A DNA stretch of 40,383 nucleotides from Bacteroidota bacterium (GCA_020048155.1 JAIFMY010000196.1:1-40383); one strand, 5' to 3'. Shown: positions 1 to 8,571, counted from the stretch's first letter. Notes: generated by a model from the letters alone, not told the origin. Program-made: numbers and translations.

Positions 1-997
1 CCAACATGGCTGAGTCTGAGTAAGAAAATTCTTTGAAATAATAATGGCCGGCCAATTCGCCACCAAACAAACCATCCAGTTCGCGAAGTTTCTCTGCAGC
101 AAAAGCACGTCCGACTTTCCAGGTATGCATTTTCGTACCAAAAGGCCCCAGATATTCGCTAATGGCTAGCGACGAACGTATGTCCTGCAAGCCTATCATA
201 GGAGACATTCCTTTTTTGTGGTAATATTCGCCAATAAGGGCAATGATAAGGTCGGGTGATACAAATTCCCCGTTTTCATCTACAAACACCACCCTATCCG
301 CATCGCCGTCGAATATAAGGCCGCAATCACACTGGGAGGCAAGCACTTTTTCCTTCAGCACTTTCAGGTTATTCTGGTCGAGCGGATTGGCTTCGTGATT
401 TGGAAAAGTACCATCCATATCCTCGAAAATATACAATGGTGCATCGCCAAACACATCGCGAGCAATAAGCCCCCCCATACCGTTGGACAAGTCTATGGCT
501 ATGTTCAGGGCACTGAGGTCGGTTTTATATTTTTCAAGAAAATTCAGATACTCGGTTTTGAATGTAACTTCGGTTACAAATCCCTTTTGAACCGCAGGAA
601 CAATTTTACGTGTTTTCATCCACTCTTCTATCTGAGCCAACCCGGTGCTATACCCCACAGGCCTGGCATTTTCGCGCGAAATTTTCAGCCCATTGTATTC
701 TCTCGGATTGTGTGAGGCTGTAATCTGAACAGACGCCTTGTATTTTCCTTCGAAACTTGCGAAATACACCATAGGGGTAGTAGCTAGTCCTATAAAATGG
801 ACATTGGCGCCGGCAGTAGTTATTCCATCCACCAAGGCCTCGTATATTTCGGGCGAAGATTCGCGTGCATCCCGTCCTACCAGAATGAGATTGGTTTTCA
901 ATAATTCGGGCAGGAAATAGCCCACTTTGAATACATCGTCTTTATTAAAATCGTGATTATAAATACCACGAATATCATATGCATGAAATGCTTTCAT
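1..997 (-). CDS. Phosphomannomutase/phosphoglucomutase, 3' end cut by window edge
   Basis: An alpha-D-phosphohexomutase interconverting hexose-1- and hexose-6-phosphates (mannose and/or glucose), supplying sugar nucleotides for envelope polysaccharides. Reading from the ATG at 997-995, 332 codons are open to the left edge, so about a quarter of the usual ~455 residues is missing. Seen: an N-terminal AYDIRGIY; the phosphoserine loop TASHNP at residues 93-98 (Ser95); the metal loop DGDADR at 230-235; and the sugar-binding GGELAGHYYF at 312-321. These three motifs define the family. It starts 18 bases after the arginine deiminase stop and is probably the last visible gene of an mltG-arcA-mutase operon. 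The sequence cannot separate the mannose from the glucose preference. Confidence 0.93.
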   Translation of the reverse strand, partial: MKAFHAYDIRGIYNHDFNKDDVFKVGYFLPELLKTNLILVGRDARESSPEIYEALVDGITTAGANVHFIGLATTPMVYFASFEGKYKASVQITASHNPREYNGLKISRENARPVGYSTGLAQIEEWMKTRKIVPAVQKGFVTEVTFKTEYLNFLEKYKTDLSALNIAIDLSNGMGGLIARDVFGDAPLYIFEDMDGTFPNHEANPLDQNNLKVLKEKVLASQCDCGLIFDGDADRVVFVDENGEFVSPDLIIALIGEYYHKKGMSPMIGLQDIRSSLAISEYLGPFGTKMHTWKVGRAFAAEKLRELDGLFGGELAGHYYFKEFSYSDSAML

Positions 998-1015
998 TTA
1001 TAAATATAATTATTT

Positions 1016-2281
1016 CTATTTCAACAACAAAGGAGTACGGTTTACAGGCATGGTCATGCAGCGGCAACCACCACCCCCTCGCGACAATTCAGACCCTTCT
1101 ATTGTAATTACATACTTTTCATAATCTGTAGGATTGATGCTGCCTTTCAGAATTTTGTTGGCAGGAAGCACATGAAAACCATGCTTACTCAATTCCTCTA
1201 TTGTATTCCGGTTACGCTCGTAGCCAATCACACGTCCGGGTCCGAGTGCAAAGAAATTGGCACCTGAGTGCCACTGCTCACGCTCTTGTATGTAAGTATC
1301 GCCACGGCCACCGCAATAAAGTGGTTCCAAATCGAACCCAATTTTATTCAGTGCTTCTATCAGGTTTTTTTCTTCCTGAATAGATACCACTTTGCCATTT
1401 TCTACTGACATGCGTAAGGTCAGATGTTTATTAGATTTCAGAATGAGTGGCTCATATACCATCACCCTATTAACATCAAGAAATGTAAAAACCATATCGA
1501 GGTGAATAAAAGATTCCGGTTTGGATGGAAGCTCCTGTATTACGATATTCCTGATATTCCCTTCTTTGGCAAACTTATCTAAAATAAAATCGATGCCCTG
1601 CGCAGAAGTACGGCAACTAAGCCCTATCACCAATGTATCATCAGATGCCACCAAAATATCCCCACCTTCCATGGTTAATTGCTGGCTGTAATTGTGGCTG
1701 CGCACAGGGTTTACAGTTTCGGTCGAAAAATAAGGATGATAGTCGAAAATAGCTTCCATGATGATAGACTCCCTGTCGCGTATTTTGTTCGCCATTTTGC
1801 TTACCAAGACCTGATTATGAATAGCCACAGCCGAGTCGCGGGTGAAAAAAAAGTTGTGAAGAGGCTCAAGTATAAATTTGTCTTTGCTCAAATATTTCGA
1901 GAGTGTATCTTTCACCATAGGCATACCTTCAATAAACAAAGTAGCCAATTCATCAGCATTTTTATCAATCAGTTCATCCCTTACTTCCGAAACATTTTCG
2001 TTGATGCAAATTTTGTTGGCGAGTGTTTTCTTCACCTTTTCTACTTTGAGTATGTCGCTCAACAAGTTTTTCACCTCAAATGTGCGGGTAAGTTTTCCGA
2101 GAACCTGACTGAGTTGCCGGTATTCTTTAGTAGCCACATCCAGATTTAGAATATCTGAATATAATGCTCTTTCGGCAGTAGCAGGAGTCATGTTCTCCAC
2201 TTCTTGCCCGGGTGTATGCAGTACCACCCCATTCAGAATTCCAATTTCTGATTGTATTTCAATAGCTAACTGATTGTTCAT
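1016..2281 (-). CDS. arcA: Arginine deiminase
   Basis: Hydrolyses arginine to citrulline and ammonia, the first step of the arginine deiminase (ADI) pathway; cytoplasmic. The 421-residue protein has the usual length of bacterial ADI. Motifs visible in order: FTRDS at 146-150, MEGGD at 204-208, HLDMVF at 260-265 (catalytic His and substrate Asp), and the C-terminal GGGGCRCMTMP at 402-411, where Cys408 matches the nucleophile. The start ATG lies 11 bases downstream of the mltG stop, and the mutase gene follows, so the three are probably co-transcribed. An ornithine carbamoyltransferase gene sits about 3.7 kb away on the other strand and could use the citrulline; carbamate kinase is not in the window. 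Family assignment is firm; physiological role (energy, acid resistance or nitrogen) is inference. Confidence 0.95.
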   Translation of the reverse strand: MNNQLAIEIQSEIGILNGVVLHTPGQEVENMTPATAERALYSDILNLDVATKEYRQLSQVLGKLTRTFEVKNLLSDILKVEKVKKTLANKICINENVSEVRDELIDKNADELATLFIEGMPMVKDTLSKYLSKDKFILEPLHNFFFTRDSAVAIHNQVLVSKMANKIRDRESIIMEAIFDYHPYFSTETVNPVRSHNYSQQLTMEGGDILVASDDTLVIGLSCRTSAQGIDFILDKFAKEGNIRNIVIQELPSKPESFIHLDMVFTFLDVNRVMVYEPLILKSNKHLTLRMSVENGKVVSIQEEKNLIEALNKIGFDLEPLYCGGRGDTYIQEREQWHSGANFFALGPGRVIGYERNRNTIEELSKHGFHVLPANKILKGSINPTDYEKYVITIEGSELSRGGGGCRCMTMPVNRTPLLLK

Positions 2282-2292
2282 ATATATATTTT

Positions 2293-3327
2293 CTATCTTT
2301 TAATTCCACGTTTATTGAGTTCCCTCTGGTATTGTCGGGCATATTGCAAGTGATCATCCATGTTGTCGGAGAAATGGTGATACCCGCTAAAGTCTGAACG
2401 GGCGCACATATATAGAAAATTATTTTCCTCAAAATCGAGCACAGCATCTATGGCAATGGCAAAAGGCATATTTATAGGCCCGGGTGGCAAACCTTTGTAT
2501 TTATAAGTATTGTAAGGTGAATCTATGTCTTTGTCTTTATTAAGCAATCTTTTTATAGAAAAATTGCGATGTGCGAAAACTACTGTAGGGTCCGACTGCA
2601 ATGGCATGCCTTTGCGTAATCTGTTTATGTACAATCCGGCTATGGTACTGTGTTCCTCTGTAAAAACGGTTTGTTCAGCCTGTACAATAGAAGCCAGTAC
2701 TATTACTTCATCTTTGGTGAGCGGTATACGCTCAGCTTTTTCGAGCCGGGTATCATTCCAGAAATTGGTGTAATAGTCCAACATGGTTTCCCTGAATTTT
2801 TCTGCACCCACGTTCCAATAGAATTCGTATTGCTCGGGCATAATAACAGAAATGGCATTTTCTTTATTCAAATTATTTTCGAGAAGCCAATCGGGGTTTG
2901 TAAAGGCCTCTAAAATCTGAGATGAGTCTAGCTCCAATTGGGCTCCTATGCGCCCTGCAGCAAGCTCCAATGTTCGATATGATTTGATACGCACTTGCAC
3001 CGGAGTTTGCAACCCACCTTTGAGCATGGCGTATAGTTTCCAGGCAGTCATTCCATTGGTAAGTATATACCTGCCTGGAAACACCCTTTTCAGGCCCAAC
3101 ATATTGGCAAATTGTTTAAAATTGCTAGGATTTTCAACCCAACCGTTTGAAGACAAGGTATCTATTACCGTTTGCAATGAACCACCTGTGGGTATAAACA
3201 AATCTTCCTTATCGCTCTTCAACTGCACAATGGGTGCAAACAAGACATCGCGGTACAAAAAAACTGCTATTGCACAAAGGATGAATATGCCAATGATAAT
3301 ATTGCGAATGACTTTCAAAAATTTCAT
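2293..3327 (-). CDS. mltG: Endolytic murein transglycosylase MltG
   Basis: A YceG/MltG-family lytic transglycosylase that cleaves nascent glycan strands in the periplasm and is thought to set their length. The 344-residue protein has one N-terminal membrane anchor (about residues 8-25), a LysM-like segment (about 45-105) and the catalytic YceG domain. The signature LASIVQAE (211-218) ends in Glu218, which by my recollection of the E. coli protein aligns with its catalytic glutamate. The conserved INRL, LQSDPTVV and YNTYKYKGLPPGPI stretches follow. The usual glutamate just after IV is a glutamine here. First gene of a minus-strand run with arcA and the mutase. It diverges from the exported protein at 3538 across a 210-base spacer that carries a large inverted repeat. 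Confidence 0.94.
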   Translation of the reverse strand: MKFLKVIRNIIIGIFILCAIAVFLYRDVLFAPIVQLKSDKEDLFIPTGGSLQTVIDTLSSNGWVENPSNFKQFANMLGLKRVFPGRYILTNGMTAWKLYAMLKGGLQTPVQVRIKSYRTLELAAGRIGAQLELDSSQILEAFTNPDWLLENNLNKENAISVIMPEQYEFYWNVGAEKFRETMLDYYTNFWNDTRLEKAERIPLTKDEVIVLASIVQAEQTVFTEEHSTIAGLYINRLRKGMPLQSDPTVVFAHRNFSIKRLLNKDKDIDSPYNTYKYKGLPPGPINMPFAIAIDAVLDFEENNFLYMCARSDFSGYHHFSDNMDDHLQYARQYQRELNKRGIKR

Positions 3328-3404
3328 GTGTATAATATAAAGTAGATGTTATAAAACAAAATCATCGGGTTTAAGTTTGTGCCCGAAGTATGCTCTCTTA
3401 GGAG

Positions 3405-3496
3405 ATATTGAATAGTGAATTTGTTTGGCGTAAGAAAATTAAAAGTATTAAATTGCAATTAAAATACGGCAGCCAAACACTATCACTATTCAATAT
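3405..3496. repeat. 92-bp nested inverted repeat (MITE-like or long hairpin)
   Basis: Outer arms of 13 bases are perfect complements: ATATTGAATAGTG (3405-3417) and CACTATTCAATAT (3484-3496). After a 4-base mismatch on each side, inner arms of 8 bases match again: TGTTTGGC (3422-3429) with GCCAAACA (3472-3479). The 42-base centre is AT-rich and contains the palindrome AATTGCAATT. It lies between divergent mltG and an exported protein gene. No target-site duplication is visible. It could be a small non-autonomous element, a cruciform or a regulatory hairpin. Confidence 0.7.
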
Positions 3497-3537
3497 AGCG
3501 TTCAGAAACAACCAAAATTAAGAATAATCTTATTATC

Positions 3538-4338
3538 ATGAAAAATCTTTTAACATTCATTATAGCAGCCTTAGTGGCAATGAGCACATATGCTCAGGTA
3601 GACGATATAAAAGACAATGCAGAAAAAAACAGAAAAGGCGGCATTAGCTCAGGCGGGAATCCATCAGACAGCAATATTGATGGTGATGCGTGCTTTGAAC
3701 CATGTGCCGATATATTTTGTGGCGCTTGTTTTGATTTGGGAATTCAGGTATTTGGAGCTTTGCTGGCAGACCATCACGATTATATAATGAAAAACATAGA
3801 CGTGAATCCATTGCCTATGTCGTTTGAGATTCGTCCAAATTTTGGTTACAACGTAACCCATCAGTCGTTACAAGTGACACCATCTATAAGGGGAAATTTG
3901 GGTGTATACTCCACAGATATACGCTATATGATGATAGCAGAATACGATTCATATGGGGCCAATATATATGATGCATGGGAATGGCAATTGGCCATCATCA
4001 ACCTCATTCCATCGGAGTATGTAGCTTTTCACTTTGGATCAGGATTGTATTACGAAACGCATACAGGCAATCTGTACAACGAACACTACGCTGCATTTGA
4101 TGTAAACAGCACCGACCAGGCACTGGTAACACGGGTAGAAAGTAGGTTTGCGCTGGACTATGCCCCAGAAGCTGTGAACATGCTGGCTATGACCGAGGTA
4201 AACTGGATGACCGGATACAGGATTTTAAAAAATGACGTTGTATACCTTTATTTGTTTGGCGGAATAAACTACCAACAATTCTACGGGTCGGTTTCCACCA
4301 TAGCTATTCAGACCGGAATGTTATTCAACATACATTGA
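3538..4338 (+). CDS. Exported protein with a cysteine cluster, function unknown
   Basis: I do not recognise a named family. The 266-residue product begins with a clear Sec signal peptide (MKNLLTFIIAALVAMSTYAQ). The mature protein opens with a charged, glycine/serine-rich linker and then a Cys cluster, C52-x3-C56-x4-C61-x2-C64. From about residue 90 it alternates aromatic and polar residues and ends in strand-like segments (VYLYLFGGINYQQFYGSV, AIQTGMLFNIH), which suggests a beta-rich, possibly outer-membrane barrel protein. The Cys cluster may bind metal or form disulfides; that is inference. The gene is convergent with the PorP/SprF-like gene (14 bases between stops) and diverges from mltG. 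Coding status is well supported by the signal peptide and by the absence of a competing reading. Confidence 0.85.
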   Translation: MKNLLTFIIAALVAMSTYAQVDDIKDNAEKNRKGGISSGGNPSDSNIDGDACFEPCADIFCGACFDLGIQVFGALLADHHDYIMKNIDVNPLPMSFEIRPNFGYNVTHQSLQVTPSIRGNLGVYSTDIRYMMIAEYDSYGANIYDAWEWQLAIINLIPSEYVAFHFGSGLYYETHTGNLYNEHYAAFDVNSTDQALVTRVESRFALDYAPEAVNMLAMTEVNWMTGYRILKNDVVYLYLFGGINYQQFYGSVSTIAIQTGMLFNIH

Positions 4339-4352
4339 TTTGAAAAAAGGGA

Positions 4353-5405
4353 TCAGAATCCGGGACAAGGTACCGCAGCATATTTGGTTTTCCCCTTACG
4401 CTTAAAATCTTTGCGGAATTGATATACCACCGATAATTCGTGTGCGCCGCCGGAATGATTGATAAGATTAGAGACTGTAAAATCGTAGCTGTAACCTATA
4501 CTGATGTCCATGATTTTGTATCCCACCAAAAGTATAATGGCATCCATGAAATTAACATCGCTCACATTCATATTGGAAGTGATAGGAAATCCGCGAAACC
4601 AGATTCCAGCCTGAAAAGGCTCTTGGGTATAATAAGCACCAATATCTAACTGGTCGTAAAATTGCTGATTGCGATATATCATGGTGAAAGAAACACTTTG
4701 AATATCTTTGAGGCGCTTGCCCCCAAAATCGACAGGGATTTTAACCCCGCCAATCAAGGTAAATTTCATAGGTACTCTAGCAGTATCTCCCTTGAAAGAT
4801 TGGTTAGGTCGCATCATATTGTCAACAGTCAGGCCAGCCCAATATTGTTTGCTATAGCCCAGCACAGATGAGCTAAAATCTATGTATTGTCTTTTTTCAT
4901 AGGGTTTTACCTCTATTGTACCTTGACCTGTACCAGTAACCAGCTCATCGCCAAAAGTAAGCGCTGCAAAATTGAAATTACGCTCAGAAAGGATAAAACT
5001 AAGGCCTGGCCTTACGTACCAATCCTTATTGACTTTTATGTTGTAGGAATATAAAAAACTCACATTAGTAAGGCTCATATCACCGGCACCAGCACGATCT
5101 TTCAGAAACTGAATCCCCATACCACTTTTAAGCTTGGCAAAATTGTGGTCATAGTTCATAGCATAAGTAACATAGGTATTTGGAATAGCAGGCCACTGGT
5201 CACGGTATGATAACGCCATGCGATCCTTCTCTATAAGTCCGGTAAAAGAAGGACTTATAATAGTAGGTACAGAGTAGTTCTGTGAAAAAATCAATTGTTG
5301 CGCTGCGGAATGCCCAATGGTTATAAAAACAAAAAGTGCGAACAATGTCAGCTGTAACACAACCTTGTTTGTAATACCGTTTGCAAGTTTAAGGCCTGAT
5401 ATCAT
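4353..5405 (-). CDS. PorP/SprF family type IX secretion outer-membrane protein
   Basis: PorP/SprF proteins are outer-membrane beta barrels; SprF is needed for secretion of the gliding adhesin SprB, and relatives assist type B T9SS substrates. Family features: after the signal peptide, the QQLIFSQNYSVPTIISPSFTG opening (SQ...P...NP-like), then DRMALSYRDQWP, ATYAMNYD-type strands, and GMGIQFLKDRAG near the first third. The C-terminal strand is HELSVVYQF. I place the start at the ATG at 5405 (350 residues) because it is followed by a normal signal peptide (hydrophobic VLQLTLFALFVFITIGHSAAQ). An upstream in-frame ATG at 5495 would add 30 residues with no signal-like character. The giant type B client at the right end is a conceivable partner, though not adjacent. 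Confidence 0.88.
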   Translation of the reverse strand: MISGLKLANGITNKVVLQLTLFALFVFITIGHSAAQQLIFSQNYSVPTIISPSFTGLIEKDRMALSYRDQWPAIPNTYVTYAMNYDHNFAKLKSGMGIQFLKDRAGAGDMSLTNVSFLYSYNIKVNKDWYVRPGLSFILSERNFNFAALTFGDELVTGTGQGTIEVKPYEKRQYIDFSSSVLGYSKQYWAGLTVDNMMRPNQSFKGDTARVPMKFTLIGGVKIPVDFGGKRLKDIQSVSFTMIYRNQQFYDQLDIGAYYTQEPFQAGIWFRGFPITSNMNVSDVNFMDAIILLVGYKIMDISIGYSYDFTVSNLINHSGGAHELSVVYQFRKDFKRKGKTKYAAVPCPGF

Positions 5406-5954
5406 AATAATTACAGTTGTTTCATTTCTTAGTTGGTGTAGAATATAGTCATAGGCATTCAGAAAATTTATACTAATTATTCGTAGTTTAATCAAGACAT
5501 CAAATTCTATGCAAATATTACAAATAAATCAAAATTTTGTACTATTAAAAAGAACACCCACTGATGACACTATACGTATTTGCTTCTCATTTGTTTCATT
5601 TTTCAGTTTTTAATCCATATCTATCTATTTTACAACTCAGTAAATACTAGAAAACTGGGTGGGGAACCAATTACACTTCAAATATTCACTATATTGAAGA
5701 ATACAATACAAACGTTAAATATGCAAAATAATTTCTATAGTGTTAAAAAAATATACTTTACAAATATACTTCAATGATAGTAATAAAATCGCAACGTAAA
5801 ACAAGTCAAAGTAAAATAAAAAAAGTCTGCTCGAATACTTCACAAACCTGTTATTTAGCATTTGTTTGCATTTTTGGCAAAACACAATTATGTCTAACTT
5901 GCAGCGGTTTTGATACACAACAAAGCATACAATATAAACTTAATAAATAGCTAT
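5406..5954. other. 549-bp AT-rich intergenic region
   Basis: This gap separates the divergent PorP/SprF-like and argF genes. It is strongly AT-rich with many short A and T runs. Short open frames on both strands have low-complexity Phe/Ile/Tyr/Asn-rich translations and no recognisable start context, so I call no gene here. It should hold the promoters of both flanking genes. A weak candidate for the leftward gene is the box complementary to CAAATTCTA at 5501-5509, and a candidate for argF is listed separately. Confidence 0.6.
5873..5901 (+). promoter_or_regulatory. Candidate Bacteroidota-type promoter for argF
   Basis: TTTG at 5873-5876 is followed after 18 bases by TAACTTG (5895-5901). This approximates the Bacteroidota primary sigma pattern TTTG-N19-TAnnTTTG with one imperfect position in the -7 box. 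A transcript from here would start near 5907, about 48 bases before the argF ATG. Weak evidence in so AT-rich a region. Confidence 0.3.
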
Positions 5955-6956
5955 ATGCCAGTAAATTTAAAGAATCGTAGTTTTCTGAAACTGCTAGATT
6001 TTGCCCCAGCAGAAATAAAATTTTTACTTAATTTGTCTGTAGACCTCAAGAAAGCGAAGTACGCCGGTACTGAACAACCAAGACTAAAAGGTAAAAACAT
6101 AGCCCTTATTTTCGAAAAAACATCAACCCGCACACGCTGTGCGTTTGAAGTAGCTTGCTTTGACCAAGGTGCCAATGTAACTTATTTGGGTCCTACTGGT
6201 TCACAAATAGGTGCAAAAGAATCGATGAAAGACACAGCCCGAGTATTGGGCAGAATGTACGATGGCATTGAATATCGCGGTTTTGGCCAAGCTATAGTGG
6301 AAGAATTGGGCAAATATGCTGGTGTACCTGTTTGGAATGGCCTCACAGATGAGTTTCACCCTACACAAATACTGGCAGACATCATGACTATGATGGAGCA
6401 TTCTGATAAACCTGTGAAGCAGATTTCATATGCTTACCTGGGCGATGCACGTTTCAATATGGGCAACTCACTGCTTGTAGGTGGTGCCAAAATGGGTATG
6501 GATGTGCGCATAGTAGCCCCAAAATCTTTGCATCCATCAAAAGAATTGGTAGACCAATGTATGGAAGTAGCTAAGCAAACTGGTGCCCGTATTACCATCA
6601 CCGACGATGTAGCAGCCGGAGTGAAAGGCGTAGATTTCATACATACAGATGTTTGGGTGTCGATGGGTGAGCCAGATTCAGTTTGGGAAGAGCGCATACA
6701 ACTGCTCAAACCATATCAGGTAAATGCAGAAACTATGAAGTTGAGCGGCAACAGCCAAGTAAAATTCATGCATTGCCTACCTGCATTTCACAACCGCGAA
6801 ACCAAAGTAGGTGAAGAGATTTTTAAGAAATATGGTCTGGATGGCATGGAAGTAACCGAAGAGGTTTTTGAATCTGATGCTTCTATCGTATTTGACCAAG
6901 CAGAAAACCGCTTGCACACCATCAAAGCAGTTATGGTAGCAACATTAGGCAGCTAA
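5955..6956 (+). CDS. argF: Ornithine carbamoyltransferase
   Basis: Transfers the carbamoyl group between carbamoyl phosphate and ornithine/citrulline, in arginine synthesis (argF) or in arginine breakdown (then called arcB). The 333-residue protein closely follows the E. coli ArgI/ArgF pattern: carbamoyl-phosphate loop STRTR at 57-61, HPTQ at 135-138, DVWVSMGE at 232-239, and ornithine-site HCLPAFH at 273-279. These are canonical ornithine motifs, not those of the acetyl- or succinyl-ornithine enzymes found in some Bacteroidota. The start at 5955 gives an N-terminus matching the family length; an in-frame ATG at 5910 would add 15 unrelated residues. With arcA about 3.7 kb away a catabolic role is possible, but direction cannot be decided from sequence. 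Confidence 0.95.
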   Translation: MPVNLKNRSFLKLLDFAPAEIKFLLNLSVDLKKAKYAGTEQPRLKGKNIALIFEKTSTRTRCAFEVACFDQGANVTYLGPTGSQIGAKESMKDTARVLGRMYDGIEYRGFGQAIVEELGKYAGVPVWNGLTDEFHPTQILADIMTMMEHSDKPVKQISYAYLGDARFNMGNSLLVGGAKMGMDVRIVAPKSLHPSKELVDQCMEVAKQTGARITITDDVAAGVKGVDFIHTDVWVSMGEPDSVWEERIQLLKPYQVNAETMKLSGNSQVKFMHCLPAFHNRETKVGEEIFKKYGLDGMEVTEEVFESDASIVFDQAENRLHTIKAVMVATLGS

Positions 6957-6977
6957 ACAGAAATATTAAAACATCCA

Positions 6978-7088
6978 AAAGGGTTGTCTGAAAAGTAAAT
7001 TTTATCAAAGTTCAGAACTTTGGCAAATATGTGAATCAAATAGTTACAAAACTGAGAATATTCATTTTTACTTCTTAGGCAACCCCTT
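6978..7088. repeat. 111-bp imperfect palindromic element between convergent genes
   Basis: Outer arms of 22 bases (6978-6999 and 7067-7088) match at 18 positions. All four differences are transitions compatible with G-U pairs in RNA. Core of the left arm: GGGTTGTCTGAAAAGTAAA. Inside lies a perfect 8-base inverted repeat, CAAAGTTC-A-GAACTTTG (7006-7022). The element fills the gap between the argF and acylphosphatase stops. It lacks a good T-run on either strand, so it looks more like a dispersed palindromic repeat than a standard terminator, although it may stop transcripts. Confidence 0.65.
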
Positions 7089-7114
7089 ATACTGTGGCTT
7101 AGACAGCCGGGAAA

Positions 7115-7384
7115 CTATCTGATTTCAAAATCGTAGTAACCGCTTGGAGGACATTTTTGAAGTTCAACATTTTCTATTCGCGCTTGTGCATTTCCATTGT
7201 AACACCAGTTTATAAATATATCTACATTTTGCTGCTCACCTTCCACCTCCATATAAACAGAGCCATCATAAATATTTTTTACAAAACCATTTATTCCCAA
7301 TCGCAGAGCTTCTTTTTTGGCACTATACCTGAAACCAACCCCCTGTACCTTACCAAATATTGCTATAATGTAACCAACTTGCAT
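7115..7384 (-). CDS. acyP: Acylphosphatase
   Basis: A small cytoplasmic enzyme hydrolysing acyl phosphates such as acetyl phosphate or 1,3-bisphosphoglycerate. With the start at 7384 the protein has 89 residues, the usual family length. The phosphate-binding signature GKVQGVGFR, with its catalytic arginine, lies at about residues 11-19. The catalytic asparagine is in GFVKN about 20 residues later, and the usual GSVYMEVEG strand follows. An in-frame ATG at 7429 would add 15 hydrophobic residues and is less likely. The gene is convergent with argF across a palindromic repeat, and lies downstream of the radical SAM gene in the same direction (100 bases between). Confidence 0.92.
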   Translation of the reverse strand: MQVGYIIAIFGKVQGVGFRYSAKKEALRLGINGFVKNIYDGSVYMEVEGEQQNVDIFINWCYNGNAQARIENVELQKCPPSGYYDFEIR

Positions 7385-7484
7385 GTAAAAGTGTATTAAA
7401 TCGAAAAAATGCAGTATTTTTTTAAACAATCAAATATAACCAACAAAAGAATTTTATAAAATATTTTTAACACATAAACGTGAA

Positions 7485-8489
7485 TTAAAATATAATATCA
7501 TCTATTGGTGCCTCACAAGATGTACATTTCTTATTCTTTACATTTTTTATATCCACAGTATAGCTATTGCGCGATATAATTATAGTTCCACAATGGCTGC
7601 AATATGTGTTATCACCGAAACCCACATGCATATTTCCAACATATACGTGCTTCAGGTATTGTTTAGCCAGTTCATAAAAACGCAAAAGTTGCACTGCATT
7701 AGTAGCTGGCTCACTCATGTGATATGCCGGATGATATGCAGAAATATGAAGTACCAAGGAATTGGTTTTCAGGGTTGATAACATCTTCAGGGCATTGATA
7801 AACTCCCTTTCGTTGTCATTCGCATGAGGTATGAGTAACCACGATATTTCAACATGCTTATTATTATGCACAAGGGTTTCAATGGTATGCAGCACATGTA
7901 CAAGCGACGAATGTGTAAATTCCTTATAAAATTTTTGTGTAAATCCCTTTAAATCCACATTGAAGGCATCCACCACTTGCAATAGATCAAGCAGCGGCTG
8001 CTTTTGAATATATCCGTTAGTGATGAGTAGATTTTTGAGAGAAGCCTGCTTGGCCAAAGTAGCGGTATGCATAATATACTCAAAGTTCACAGTAGGCTCG
8101 TTGTAAGTGAATGCCAAACCAATATTTCGTGGCAATAGCATAGCCTCTGATACCAAACTTTCGGGCGATACGTATTTTAGGGTTTCCCAATGCGGGGTAT
8201 ATTGCGAGATATGATGATTTTGGCAAAAGGTGCATTTCATATTGCAGCCGTAACCACCTACTGAAAGCACCTTGCTTCCGGGATAGAAATGATAAAGCGG
8301 CTTTTTTTCAACTGGGTCAATGTGTTTAGCACTCAGATACCCATACTGTAAATTCATAAGCACCCCGTCTACATTCTTGCGTACCAAGCACCTACCGGTA
8401 TTTCCATCCGCCAGTACGCACTTGTGCGGACAAAGCATGCATTGCAGCTTATTGCTTTTTAGCTTGAAAGAATAATCACAAGCAAACAT
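7485..8489 (-). CDS. amrS: AmmeMemoRadiSam system radical SAM enzyme
   Basis: A radical S-adenosylmethionine enzyme of the AmmeMemoRadiSam group, named from genomic co-occurrence of AMMECR1-, Memo- and radical-SAM genes; the reaction is not established. In the 334-residue protein the [4Fe-4S] motif CNMKCTFC uses C82, C86 and C89, embedded in the family-typical GGYGCNMKCTFCQNHHISQ. An N-terminal CMLCPHKC region (C17, C20, C24, with C34) and a C-terminal zinc-ribbon-like pair of CxxC (C297/C300 and C322/C325) are also present. TYNEPT at 128-133 and the NVDLKGF segment are typical of relatives of pyruvate formate-lyase activating enzymes. The two partner genes lie head-to-head across 101 bases, so the complete trio is here. 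Confidence 0.93.
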   Translation of the reverse strand: MFACDYSFKLKSNKLQCMLCPHKCVLADGNTGRCLVRKNVDGVLMNLQYGYLSAKHIDPVEKKPLYHFYPGSKVLSVGGYGCNMKCTFCQNHHISQYTPHWETLKYVSPESLVSEAMLLPRNIGLAFTYNEPTVNFEYIMHTATLAKQASLKNLLITNGYIQKQPLLDLLQVVDAFNVDLKGFTQKFYKEFTHSSLVHVLHTIETLVHNNKHVEISWLLIPHANDNEREFINALKMLSTLKTNSLVLHISAYHPAYHMSEPATNAVQLLRFYELAKQYLKHVYVGNMHVGFGDNTYCSHCGTIIISRNSYTVDIKNVKNKKCTSCEAPIDDIIF

Positions 8490-8556
8490 GTCTTACATGT
8501 AAATTAATGAATTGAAATGTATGTTTAAGATAACATTATTTCGTATATTTACCTAA

Positions 8557-8571
8557 AGAAATTGAATTTCT
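8557..8571. promoter_or_regulatory. Short dyad upstream of amrB
   Basis: AGAAATT-G-AATTTCT is a perfect 7-base inverted repeat ending 19 bases before the amrB ATG, in the divergent amrS/amrB spacer. A second perfect palindrome, TTACATGTAA, lies at 8493-8502 near the amrS start. Either could be an operator; in AT-rich DNA such short dyads also arise by chance. Confidence 0.25.

Noticed and set aside
1679-2149. 156-residue open frame opposite arcA
   Set aside because: It lies entirely antisense to the well-supported arginine deiminase gene and has no domain-like content.
5406-5495. Upstream start of the PorP/SprF-like gene
   Set aside because: The extra 30 residues are not signal-like, and a plausible promoter box at 5501-5509 would start transcription near 5495, after that ATG would be needed.
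5580-5777. Possible 65-residue small protein in the PorP/argF spacer
   Set aside because: AT-rich, Ile/Phe/Asn-dominated translation without recognisable features; similar open frames appear on the other strand by composition alone.
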